Shown piece after piece: positions 12,276 to 23,190 of a DNA stretch of 64,000 nucleotides. The stretch lies in the NCBI GenBank assembly GCA_022747635.1, contig JAKTNV010000003.1, positions 26,427,830 to 26,491,829 on the forward strand. The letters are read 5' to 3'. Position 1 is the stretch's first letter. Each line of letters opens with the position of its first letter. This DNA comes from Hetaerina americana. Lineage: Eukaryota; Arthropoda; Insecta; Odonata; Calopterygidae. Position numbers and translations under genes: made by a program. Below the pieces are notes generated by a model, which saw nothing but the letters and a program-made list of their open reading frames with translations, ran no database searches and was not told where the DNA came from.

Positions 12276-12480
12276 GTCGCGGTATTCCAGGGGACCAGAG
12301 CGTTGAACTGCTGACCGGAGGGGCCCGGGTTCGATTCCCGGCAAGGCACTCTGGGCACCTGCAGCTTCATCCAAGCAATGTAATTTTTCGGGTACCAGGT
12401 CTTTCTTGGAAACCATGACCGGCACAGGGATAGGGAATGGGCCCCTACCCTGATGTGTGAATTTCACATCACACACATGT
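12276..12480 (+). mobile_element. tRNA-derived SINE, family A, forward, 3' end shortened
   Basis: The head contains a perfect RNA polymerase III B-box-like sequence, GGTTCGATTCC, at 12328-12338. A possible degenerate A box lies about 45 bases upstream. The body (TTTTTCGGGTACCAGGTCTT and, further on, CCCTACCCTGATGTGTGAAT) recurs at 40558-40728 on the plus strand and in reverse at 19161-19412, and more weakly at 25513-25669. SINEs carry no protein; they are transcribed by Pol III and moved by LINE enzymes. The tail motif with AGCTATCAACCCGAA seen in other copies is lost here and the unit runs into TA/CA-rich sequence. The minus-strand frame with a SNPGPSGQQFNALV-like peptide is the usual translation artefact of such heads. 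Confidence 0.8.
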
Positions 12481-13335
12481 ATATACATATACATACACGC
12501 ACAATAGCGTCATTTTTACCCTTTATTACGTCTATTACTTGATCCACAATGGTAAAATAGATTATTTCACCCATTATTGACATCTGAAGTCATTATTGTT
12601 TGTTTTTATTATTTTGGCAGGTATAGAGAAACATAATCAAATGCCTTGAAAATGACACATACCATCAAGAGCCACAGTCGGTTCCTGTTGGGCCTGGATT
12701 AGAAATTAATTGCGTGACTATATTTCACTAACATAAGAAATTAAAAACACTAGCAGTATATTGATACAGGTGAGTAATGAACCTCGATTTTTCAAATAAG
12801 CAGAGAATAAGAGAATAAATTATTCATTGATACTACCATAATGATGATTAATTTTTTTATTATAGTATATTAACCATATTTCTAATACTACAGATTCAAA
12901 ACCCTGACCACGTAATTAAACGTAATTCAATTTTACTTTAAATTATAGGATTGTGCTCCAATTTATCGCTTGATAAGCCACATTAAGTATTGGCAACATT
13001 AATTTGGGTAAATTATATATTAGAATTTTCAAGGACTCTAATAAAGAACGGAAGAAGACACCTGGAATTCCACTTGCCATTAGACAAATTCTGTGGCTCA
13101 CGTTTAATCATCATATTTTCGTTGAGTGTCAGTACTTCCGTTAGTTTGAATTGCACCTCTCCCCAAGCACCCGAAACACCCATTAATAGGGCCGGAGTAT
13201 AGCCCAAATGAGATCGCACACACGCATCGCATGTGGAATCCCCAGCGACCCGTGGGTACTGCTGCAAGCAATAAACACCGACGAAATGGACGGGAAAGTA
13301 CGAATATACTCCTCTAAAATCTAAGTTAGTCTTAA
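12481..13335. other. Gene-free AT-rich stretch
   Basis: Nothing recognised. A 113-codon minus frame (13013-13354) has no visible domain. Confidence 0.35.
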
Positions 13336-13339
13336 AGAA

Positions 13340-14135
13340 ATAGAGAGTACTCACAAGGTAGGGGAAGGGAACTTTAGGAACGCGGGTAGGTGACTCTCTG
13401 TCTCAAAAAGAAATCCAGTATCATGGAATAAAATAAGAAGGGCATAAGACATTGATGCCTCTAGGAAAAGAGGGTAGAGGAGGGAGTGGCGTATTTGTAA
13501 TAATGGAAGGAAAGGGAGAGAGAGGGGGGGAGTGGGGACGTCGGCTTGAGAGGTGGGCATAAAAGAGATCGGGGTTAAGAGTGGTAGGAGGGTGGGGGGG
13601 CGACGGGGAAACTGGGAGGCCGTTGTGGGATCAACAGAATGGAAACAAATGGAAGGAAGTAATCTGCGAAAGAGAGCGAACTGCTCCGCCTTTTTCTTAT
13701 GCCCTCACTCCCAACCCTCTCCTGCCACTCCTCCTTGCCCTCACTCAACACCAATTTTCCCCTTTTCTCCCCCTCTTCCTCCTCCAGAACCCGGCTACAT
13801 TCTTAAACCCTCCTTCCCACATACTTCAAGACTTGCTCAAAGCTCTCTAACCCCTCTCGCACCACCGCCTTGCTAAAAAAACTCTTCATGCCCAAAAACA
13901 AAAACTCCCCGCCGCAGCTCCTTCCTTCCATGCCGCGCGAAGTACCTTCAAGAACCAACTCGGGCAATTTCCCTTCCCTTCACCCTCTCGTCGGCAACAC
14001 CACCTTCAGCCGGCGTTCCCTTCTCCCGATCTAGCACATTTTCCTGGTCCCATCCAGGCCCCGACCTGTTCGTTTTTCTTTTCTTCCATTGCTCCGTATT
14101 TTTCCCATGAGACCTGCATAAAGATCCAGCTCCCA
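13340..14135. other. Skew-switch island: G/A-rich to C/T-rich
   Basis: From about 13360 to 13660 the plus strand is purine-rich (AGGGAGAG and GGGGG runs). From about 13680 to 14130 it is strongly pyrimidine-rich (CTCCTCCTCC, CCTTCCC). The switch is abrupt, within about 30 bases. Long frames here (13553-13876 plus, 13581-13850 plus) are open because C/T-rich codons are not stops. No gene is called. Confidence 0.55.
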
Positions 14136-17100
14136 TTCCTCCTTCCTTTCTATCTCTGTTCAGTCATATCTTCTCATGGATTTCTCGTTTGTACCACTCA
14201 CCGATTCTATCCTTATTTGTCGAGGTGGGATGATTTTGAGTAATAAGCTTTTCATACCTTGATTTCCTTCTTAATCCATTGATTCCGCATTCTCATACTC
14301 GTACAATTCTTCTGCCTACCGCCGATATTAGTCAAGTAAAAGCCTGACTAAGAATGCGGTAAGATTACAGTTGGCATTTTGAATTAGGTATCTTTCCCGC
14401 TGCCAGATCTAAGGTCATGTCAAGTGTACGCACCCTCCTCGAAGACACAAAGCACAGTGTTTCAGCAATGAAACCAAATGTGTATAAATTCATCTATCCA
14501 TTCCCTAAAAGCCACAATCATGGAGGGTTTTCTGAAATCTCCACTTAGTTACAAAATAGCAATTTATTGATTAAATGTGTGTTGAATTCCCGAACTGAAA
14601 AGTATTGGTAGAATCTGACAATGATATTTGAATATTTAATGTGAGGATATCATATTCTTTTGCTGAGAAAAAGGACAGAGTACAGATTTGCTTTTTATTA
14701 GAAAATTTGAAGCAAGATGTGTTTCGCTCTTGACAGTAACCATGAGCGATTCATCTCGTTAAAAGAAAGAAAAGGGTATCAGTCAAATTCTTTTTCGGTG
14801 TCTTGCTAACATCAGGAGTAGTAATGAGAGTTAACCTAAAAGGATAGCTTTAATAGAATGCCCACATCTAAACAAATAGCGTACCATGGTTACAAAAGGA
14901 GGAAAATCTCGTGAGCTACCATAATTATCTACGACCGTCGCTGAGAAATACTTGGTCACGATTTGTTAAAAATTCATTGAAACTGTGATCTCTGAGACTA
15001 TTTTCTCATTATTTTCCGATTTGATTAACCACTTCCAATTGAGAAGGCATTCCAATTTTCTGCTATTAAAGTGAATTCGTTACTTCACAGCTGCTTTTTT
15101 TTACCTACGGAGTGTCTAATTTATATATATATATAGTGCGACTAATTTTCACAAAATTCGCTGTCCAACGCAAAAGACTGTTATGAACAAAATCAAACCC
15201 CGTTATCTACTCAGGAAAAAAATCACTCGATGAGATATCTTTTCGAGCTCGCGTGAGAATTAAAAAGAAAAACATATAGCTCTATAGCAAAGCAATTCTA
15301 AGGAATGAAGAAGAAAATTGTCCCTCGTGTTCCATCTTAAAAATGATATGTAAGTCATTAATCTGGAAGCATTAAAAATTCAAAACGGATTCTTTCGTAA
15401 CCCAAGTGGAAAGGACTCTTTTCTTCTAACTGGTGGAGGTGTGTGGTGGAGAGACGCCTCTAGCGGTTGCCGTCGCAATTATGTGAAAGACGGCAAATGA
15501 TGAGAAATTGCGTGTGATGATCGTGACAAGGAATAATAGCTTCTGAGAATTGACAGATGCTTAATATTAAGGCTAATGCTGGCTGCATTGTGCACCACCA
15601 GTGAGCATAAATGCATAAGGTGCCCAGAATACGTCGCTAAAGGTAATACTTGTACTTTTACTACCCTGACATTAACAACAATTGTGCACGGAGTTTTCTT
15701 TGAAGTCCAATGATCTATCACGGAAAGTTCAAAGAAATTTTAAGTGTCTCAAAAGGTTCTTATCTGATAGGAAAGTGCTTCTCAGATCTCAGATAAAAGT
15801 CATTATAAAAGAAGACGTACACGCATTAATATCGAGTTTCTCTGTATTTTGGAAGTAGACGTTGGTGAATTTCAAACAGGGATTTGATATGTATGGTTCT
15901 TAATGCCAAGTGACGGAGAGGTGCTATTTTAAAGCTGTATATGAATGGCCAACAATGTACTAGTTACTTCAGAGTACAATATACAATAGCTGAAATTGTT
16001 AATATGAATGTTCTAAGACTATGGTTATCTTCAATACATTCGTGGTAGCGTTACCACGCTTGTTTTTAAATCGAGAAAATAAGAATAAGTAGTAGTAATA
16101 AGTTCATGATACTTGATGATTCATAACCATTCTCAGGGTAATACTATATATGGAAATTATTATCGTCTTAAATAAATCAAAATCATTACGAATTTCAAAA
16201 ACAAATAAAAGATTGGGAATATGCCGTGTAAAATGAGCCAAGCTATAATGCTGATCGTTCAAAGTTTATATACCTGAAACGTTTTTAATAATTAACGTAT
16301 GAAAGGTCTCAGATTATTGTTATGAATATTTAAAATAATATTTGCGAGCGTAGTTTTGTCCAACCTAAGGCATAGATTGTCAACCAAAACGAAGATCTCC
16401 AGCACTACGAATACCTTTCCAGCCTCTATAAACAGCGCAGCAGGAGGTATTTTTTTGTTCCTCCAACTGGGAACTATGGGGGAAAGAGAGGGTCGTCTGG
16501 CGAACCTCGTTTTTGTCACTCGGCCAAACAAAACCTATTTACTCATTACTCACCTTCTCTCGTTTGTGTCACGACTTCGTCTCACACATATATTCCCTCG
16601 CCATACATCTCTTTTTCTTTCAACTGATGCTCATTCGAGGATGACACTAACCTTTCCGATACGCCTCGGCGTTTATTTTAGCCTATCATAACCCTTGTCT
16701 CTCCACCCATCTTTCAAAATGTTTTTCCGGTAATTAACGAGCCAATAGTAGTGTAAAAGTAAAATATACGAGCCGAGAAATCGTTCAAGAATATGAAACG
16801 CTTATGTGTTAAGGACAATATTGAAAACAAAAGATTTGATACAGAAAAAAAATTCATTTTTATTGCATTATGAAGCCCGAAAGATTTACGTGTCAAAGTC
16901 ATCTCTTGATTGGATTATCGATGGAATCAATTTCAGTATTTAATGTTTAGTTTTCGATAGAATTATGAAAAATTATACGCTCAACATAGTTATTTCACCT
17001 TGGCTGTATTAATCAAAGGAGCTTTGGATGAAGTGACACCAATACCTTAGTATAATATGGACCAAAGAAGAGAAAAATAAAGATCTAGGCACTGGCATTT

Positions 17101-19160
17101 GCACCCAGGTAGCACATTCAGTCAAATATGAACTCAAATAATAAATGAACTCAACCTGATGAATAACTTCTTAAGATAACTTAGAAGCCGATAAACACCA
17201 TTCGGAGGGTATAAGTGTGGAGTCAAAGAAGAGAATAGAACGTGAGGCCTCGAAAGGGAGGGGGATAGTTTGAGAGACCTGTCATTTATGGTTTCGGCTG
17301 CCGGGTCGAGAACGCTAAATTGTTTGAAAAAGGGGAGAGGAGAAAAAAATAATCATAATAACCGCCTAATTGGAGAGGCCATTCCCTCCTCCCGTTCTTC
17401 CCCTCTGCCCTCGTTCTCCTAAACAGTTCTCCCCTCCTTTGGTTCCTTCCTTTAGGAAATGGCGTGTTTAAATAACGGTGGTAAAGGAAATTACGGGTAT
17501 CATGCGAGAGGCTGCGAGACATGCTTATGATAATGTTACAGTTTCATTTTTGGGGTAACTTTTTTTCTCTTGGAGCGGGAGAGCCTGGTTGAAATAGGGT
17601 AAAAAAAAGGACGAGGAACCGACGAGTTTTTATGCATTCTTTTTTCTCCGTCCTGGCGAGAGTAGTAAGAGGAAAATATTTGACCCGAGTTTTGAAGCAT
17701 CAAAGACCATGTTATTAGAGGGAGTAGCATGAATTTTGCTTACTTTTTTAACTGGACCATAAATGTACAGTGCTTACGTGCTCTGTAATTTGTTCTTCAA
17801 CTTGTTCAAGCTATATGTCTCTTCCCATGCCCTTATACTGTTATGTGACCACAAATTAAATTTATAGATAATTCACAGGTCGTTTAATTTCTTACAAATA
17901 GCTTTCGTGTTAGCCATAAAGGAGTAATACGAGTCTCCAACCATAATTAGTTTGTATGGATACAGCGATTTGCCTTTTATAAACAATTTTCATGAACGTG
18001 TCCTTTAGAAAATTTAATTTTTCGTATTCCAGTTTAAATCAAAATTTGGAACAAATATTAAGGTGTCTTGCAACGGTAACTAAGTTTTCTAAATAAAAAT
18101 GTATGGAAAATTTTCATCTTAAGTGAATATGTTGGACCGTAAAATATGTAAAAATATTGGAGGCTTAGATTTTAGCTAGTACTCTTTGGTACAAATATTT
18201 TATATGCATTTTAATTACCCTCAATTAAAAATTATTTACTTCACAAAGCGATTAACATTTATCAGGTGATTCAATTGAGGCAATTTTATAAATGCGTTAT
18301 TCACTAACAGATCAACCTGGCCAATGTATTCAAAAGTATTTATTACTATTGTAAAATGAATTAATGTAACAATGTGTTACTGTAACTTGACTATAGATTA
18401 TTGAAGCACTCAAAAAAAGTGAAATATGTATTGTGGTAATGGTTAGTCGCAGAGAGCATGGGAAATATCCATACGACACTTAACAGTGGCAGGATAGAGT
18501 GAAACTATCCAGTGATGTAGATACTCTATTCGAGTGTGGCATTCGTTATTTAAAAGTTAGCATCTGGTCTTATAGAGATCCCTAATACCAAGAGTAAAAT
18601 TTTAATTCGATCTTTTTTGAGTAAAAGGGCACATATTTTGTATGATTTTATGGAGAATTGAAAAATCCAAATTATTTTAATAAAAATTAGCCCATACTTT
18701 TCAATTTTAGTGATTCTAATCATGCATTTCAATTACATGCTGTCACTTAAACATAATTTTCATAATTATTCATTTTCTTGCACCACTTTTAAGTGACATT
18801 AAACGAAAACTGCACTTAAAGAATCGGACAGAGGAATGACAAGCTTAACATACATGAGTCCTTTTACAATATTTAATTTTAAAAGAATACATCTTGTGAA
18901 AATACGGGCCTTTCAATAGTTGCATTCATAACTAATACTCGTATGTATGCTCAACTAGAGTAACTGATATTGTTGCCATTTTCAGAAAATATGCCCGTGT
19001 GTATAAGGTGCTAGTTCTCTGATATTTTAAGCTAAATTACTTGTCTTCTTAACATTTTGCCACTGAAAGGACCACTAAGAAAACAATATAGCTCGCACCA
19101 AATGCATTATAAATGGGGATGAAAAATACCTTGCAAGCTATATGAATCATCCTAAAACAC
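14136..19160. other. Long gene-free stretch
   Basis: AT-rich DNA with a short (TA)5-6 at about 15123 and a mildly GC-rich patch at 17215-17460. Frames of 60-110 codons have no recognised similarity. No transposon ends were noticed. Confidence 0.35.
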
Positions 19161-19412
19161 AGCAACCACAGCTATCAACCCGAAAAATTTTATAGATGAG
19201 GGTTAAGTTCATCTAGTACTAAACAAAGCGGTACGATAAATTCATGAAACAGGTATGAGGGGGAAGAGGTTCCTTTCCCTGTGTATCTCCAGGAAGTACT
19301 GGTACCCGAAACATTACCGTTCGGGTAAAGTTTAGAGAGCCCAGAGACGTCCCGAGGAATCGAACCCAGGCCCTCCGTTATTAGGCCTCAGCTCTACCCG
19401 ATGAAATACCAC
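19161..19412 (-). mobile_element. tRNA-derived SINE, family A, reverse
   Basis: Read on the minus strand, the tRNA-like head has a B box GGTTCGATTCC (plus-strand form GGAATCGAACC near 19360). Then come the family body (TTTCGGGTACCAGTACTTCC) and a tail with CGGGTTGATAGCTGTGGTTG in the same order as the copies at 40.6 kb and 25.5 kb. This is the most complete copy of family A in the window, about 250 bp. It encodes no protein. Confidence 0.75.
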
Positions 19413-19499
19413 TTTCAAAATATGCACAGGTACCACGCTCCTAATAACTCATCAAATCCATTCTGAGTAGCTGTACAGAAAGTGTACAGAAACATATTT

Positions 19500-19665
19500 A
19501 GAGGACGAACTTAGATTAGGAGGGTAGGTGGAAGGGTGCGGATTACAGGCAGAAAAAAAAACGTTTCCTTGATCCAGACTCGAACCGTGGGCCGACGGAA
19601 TGTGGGAGTCAATGATCTAGTCATCTAATCATTAACCTCTAAAGGAAGATGTAATTACCGCTAAA
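19500..19665 (-). mobile_element. Possible third tRNA-like SINE
   Basis: On the minus strand a B-box-like GGTTCGAGTCTGG lies near 19565-19590, downstream of an A-box-like region around 19600-19640. The stretch is preceded by an internal A-rich run. The segment GGATTACAGGCAG slightly resembles the tail region of family B. No second copy is visible in this window, so family status is a guess. Confidence 0.35.
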
Positions 19666-21105
19666 TGTTGCAGAGTCTGATTCAACCAAAAGCCTAGATT
19701 CTCGAAAACAGTATATTTCCGGGGTAATTACCCCCTGGTTTTGCCCATCAAGTCGAGGATCTATAGTTCAAGTGCCGGTCGAGGTATGCGCTATCCTTCA
19801 ACCTTCACTACTAATATGTGTTCGTCCTATATATGTATTCGTACTCCTTTCCCATGCGGACATGTTTCGCCATTTAATGGGCTTTCGTGTTTGATGAGTA
19901 ATATTCTGAGAAGAGAACTATTTGAACCTTTCCAAAACAATGTAAATATATACGAGTATAAGAAAAAATGCCCTTCCCCCGGACTCCTTGCCCAATTTCC
20001 CCTCACCCTGCCTTTTCCTCTCCTTCTTCCAACGCCCCACCTACATCCGCATCACTGCCACCTTTCCCACTCATTCTCATCCCGACCACGTCCCAGTACG
20101 CCCATCCCTCGCATCCCCCAAGGCATCTGCTACCGCGCTAATGATCTGCGTTGGATACCTGGCCAAATGGAGTAAAATAATGAACGAAATAGGGTTGTTG
20201 AACGTGGAGCGAAAGAAATGAACTTAGGTAAGCGGTGACAGTGTTGAAAGTGAAGGATAGTATGACAGCATCATGACACAGTAAGGAGCAGAGCGATAGG
20301 CGCACCATGACGAAAAAAGTGAAAAATACTACATCCCCCTGATACCGAAGAATTAGGTCGGTAAATGTACCAGTCCAAATGACATTTACCGCTGAGATAA
20401 ATTTCAAATGGCTTAGTTCTAAGCTAATAGAAGCGTTAATACAACCTGATGAAGTGGTATACAAATGAAGTGGTGGTAAATTGTTATGAACCAGGTACTT
20501 TGAAAATGTTTTCCTCAAGCTAAAAACGTCGTTAGGAGTAGCGATTTTATCATAAATAAGGAAAATGACTGAAAAATATATTTGGCTTAGTTACAGAATA
20601 TTCCAAGACAACCCGAAAAAATTTCTTAAACTTTTGATTATTGGAAACCTAACCTCAATAAAAAGGAATTAATTATCATTAAAGTCTAGAAGCTGGACAC
20701 ATGGCTCGATTTAAAACGATTCCGGCCATTCATCAAGCCACTCTTTCTAAAGCGCTAAGTCAATTTAAAACTAATCATAGTTTACTCGCAAAGGACCTCC
20801 TGATAGGAATTAACAAGTTCCAGCACTTAGCTCCGGCACCTTTTAAGAAAAACCAAGCATGAATTCAATGGCATTTAAAAACTTTTGGAGAACTTGTTAA
20901 CTTTTAATTTTTAGAAGCTTTGTAGAATTCCGAAACAATTCATTTACAGTAACAACTGTATTCTTCAGAAAATTAAAATGTTATCAAAAAGATTCCAGTA
21001 TAACAATGCACCATAATTTTAATTAAGACTACTTTTAAATGTACACCTCTAAATAGAAAACAAGCAAAAAGACACTCAAAAGGACTTCATCTAACCTTAA
21101 GAATT
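19666..21105. other. Gene-free stretch with a C/T-rich patch
   Basis: A pyrimidine-rich patch at 19970-20120 opens two overlapping plus frames (19741-20175 and 19988-20221) that show no domain. The rest is AT-rich with nothing recognised. Confidence 0.4.
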
Positions 21106-21215
21106 CCTCAGAGAAGGCTAAGAGCTTAAAATTTCTTAAATGTGAGTGTACTTTTACGTGTTTTATATTTATATTTTGGTGTTCTATTGTGCCATCCAAG
21201 TATTATATTGTTCTC
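21106..21215 (+). repeat. Hairpin/(TA)n repeat unit, decayed forward copy
   Basis: The tail AATGTGAGTGTACTTTTACG, then TTGGTGTTCTATTGTGCCATCC, aligns with the units at 1771 and 27645. The head (CTCAGAGAAGGCTAAGAGCTT) is a worn form of the GGCC stem and GAAA core. It faces the reverse copy at 21318-21428 across a (TA)n run. Confidence 0.6.
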
Positions 21216-21255
21216 GCGATTTCTTTTATATCATTGATGCATTCATATGTGTGTG

Positions 21256-21258
<3 letters not shown>

Positions 21259-21299
<41 letters not shown>
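21259..21299. repeat. (TA)n microsatellite
   Basis: Perfect TA run of about 40 bp, preceded by (TG)n. It lies between the two oppositely oriented hairpin units, so each unit's tail points at it. Confidence 0.95.
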
Positions 21300-21303
<4 letters not shown>

Positions 21304-21317
21304 TAAATATATAATTG

Positions 21318-21428
21318 GCTGACACAACATAACACAAATAGAAAAGAATAGACACATATAAAAGAACACTTACACGGTAAATTGTTCGAGCTTTCGGCCC
21401 TCTCAGGGGCCTTCTTCAAGAGAGACAT
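21318..21428 (-). repeat. Hairpin/(TA)n repeat unit, reverse copy
   Basis: On the minus strand: TTGAAGA, an extra A, a 5-bp GGCCC/GGGCC stem, GAAA, then GCTCGAACAATTTACCGTG, then the shared tail with AAGTGTTCTTTTATATGTG and the (TA)n run. The layout parallels a hammerhead core with a very short third stem followed by TC. The leading C of the core is T and the first stem is weak, so I regard it as a decayed copy. Confidence 0.65.
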
Positions 21429-21429
21429 G

Positions 21430-22985
21430 TATATGTATGTGTGTGTGTATGTTCCCGGTAACTGGTTACATCGGGTGATCTGTTTTCGTAAAAAACCTTA
21501 AAACTATGCAGCCGCAATGGCGCTCAGCACGCCATTTAACTCTCATACAGTATTAGTTACCTTTACTTTCAATTAGCTTTCATTAAGCTCTGATCAAATT
21601 TCTTGAAATCCATGGATAATTCGTGTGAATAACACAACGGGCCACTGATGTACTTAAACATATTTAATGATGGCATTTTAGGAGCAATGTTTTTGGATAA
21701 ACTAAAGCCTTATTAGAGGAAATTGTAGCGTTTATATGTAAATAATGAATATTTTGAACGTTTTTTCTTGATTTCAAAACAGAAAATTCAGTTGAAATCG
21801 TACATTTATTTAGAATGGTAAGAGATACTGACAGACATTAAAAAAATATGTTCACCTCCCAGGATTAACATTCAACTCTAGTAAATGTGAGAAAGTAAAA
21901 TAAATAGCAAATGGGAGAGAAAGAGGGAAGGAAATGGGCATGACCAAGAGCCTAAAAGTCAAGGGGATTTGAATGGCGGGTGGGATTGTAAAGAATCACT
22001 ACTCTCCATTGAGATAAGGGAAGGAGTTCCCCATGGATAAAGGAACAGAGTGGGGAAGAACGGATGAAGATATTTGACGAAAGAAAAAACAATGGCAAGT
22101 GTTTTAAGAAGAAGACAAATATGTTTCCGCTGTCATGGACTGTAACTCAAACCGGGTTTTATACACATTCATTTCCCCCTTCCGTCTTCTTCCTTCCATT
22201 TATTTTTTAAGCTTTTTTGGAGGCTTAAAAAATAGGATTTATCGTAAGATGGCATCTCTTTATGATTTTCCACTGCCCTTATGAAGGTTTTCTTTTTACG
22301 CTGCTCTTATCAAAATATCCAAAAACAAGAGAGCATTTGTAATGACTAATATCACACTTAGAATATGTTTAATAAATGCCCACTAATTATAATTAATTGT
22401 TTGAAGCCTCCTCAAAATAATAAGAAATATTTTATAATTAATGATTCTATTTGTACAAAGCAGGATAACGTTGAGCGTAATTACTATTTGCAGCAAATTA
22501 CACATCAATAAATTTTCCATCACAGTAAACACATGTAGGTATGACCAAGAAAAAGTATGCGGCATTCGGAATCCCCTTTCGATTCGTATGACCAAAAACA
22601 CTTACGTATGCAATAATGTCCTGGAACATGAATGGACAGTTTATATTGCGTAAAACAATTTTTCCAATAACATTGCGCCATATAATTTGGCTAATAGATC
22701 GTACATTATAGTAGATTATTGGCCATTCCTATCACTCACAGGAAGGATTGTTAATGGTCACTTACCAGGAATCAAAATCGCAAACAAAATGAAAGCATCA
22801 TTATGATAAACGAGGAAAAAGAATACTTTTCAGGGCTTAAGGATATTTTGAATAGATATACGGGAGTGGGTAAGCTAGATATATGATACATGTATATTCT
22901 CTGAATGTGATTTGAGAATACTATTCAATTCTAAATAATGCTATTTTAAAAAAATTTGTTGTCTCAGGCGTAACGTTATGGAATT
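21430..22985. other. Gene-free stretch with a G/A-rich patch
   Basis: A purine-rich patch lies at 21895-22090. Otherwise AT-rich with nothing recognised. Confidence 0.4.
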
Positions 22986-22987
22986 TG

Positions 22988-23190
22988 AATAACATATTGA
23001 AATGTAATGAAATAACTGACTTTGTAATTACACACACTTCATTTTTAAAAACACGACCCAGGTTTCGACGTTGATGATGATGTTTAGACCTGATGATGAC
23101 GTTCAACGTCGAAGCCTGGGTCGTGTTTTTTAAAATAAATTGTGTGGAATTACAAAGTCAATTATTTCATCTCATTTCAATTATGCTATT
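22988..23190. repeat. 203-bp imperfect palindrome with hammerhead-like core
   Basis: Left arm (22988-23074) and right arm (about 23097-23190) are near-identical inverted copies: TGAAATAACTGACTTTGTAA pairs with the reverse of the right-hand sequence ending TCAATTATTTCA. Both arms carry ACACGACCCAGG next to a GACGTT/AACGTC hairpin. At the centre right, CTGATGA (23090-23096), a T, a GACG...CGTC stem and GAAG (23111-23114) resemble hammerhead nucleotides. The left arm carries GAAA in the same place. The structure looks like two copies of one short repeat fused head to head. No protein is encoded. Confidence 0.8.

Noticed and set aside
12276..12345. Possible functional tRNA gene
   Set aside because: A good B box is present, but I cannot fold a proper acceptor stem or anticodon arm, and the sequence continues into a body shared with other dispersed copies, so it is a SINE head. 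The same holds at 19360, 25930 and 41555.
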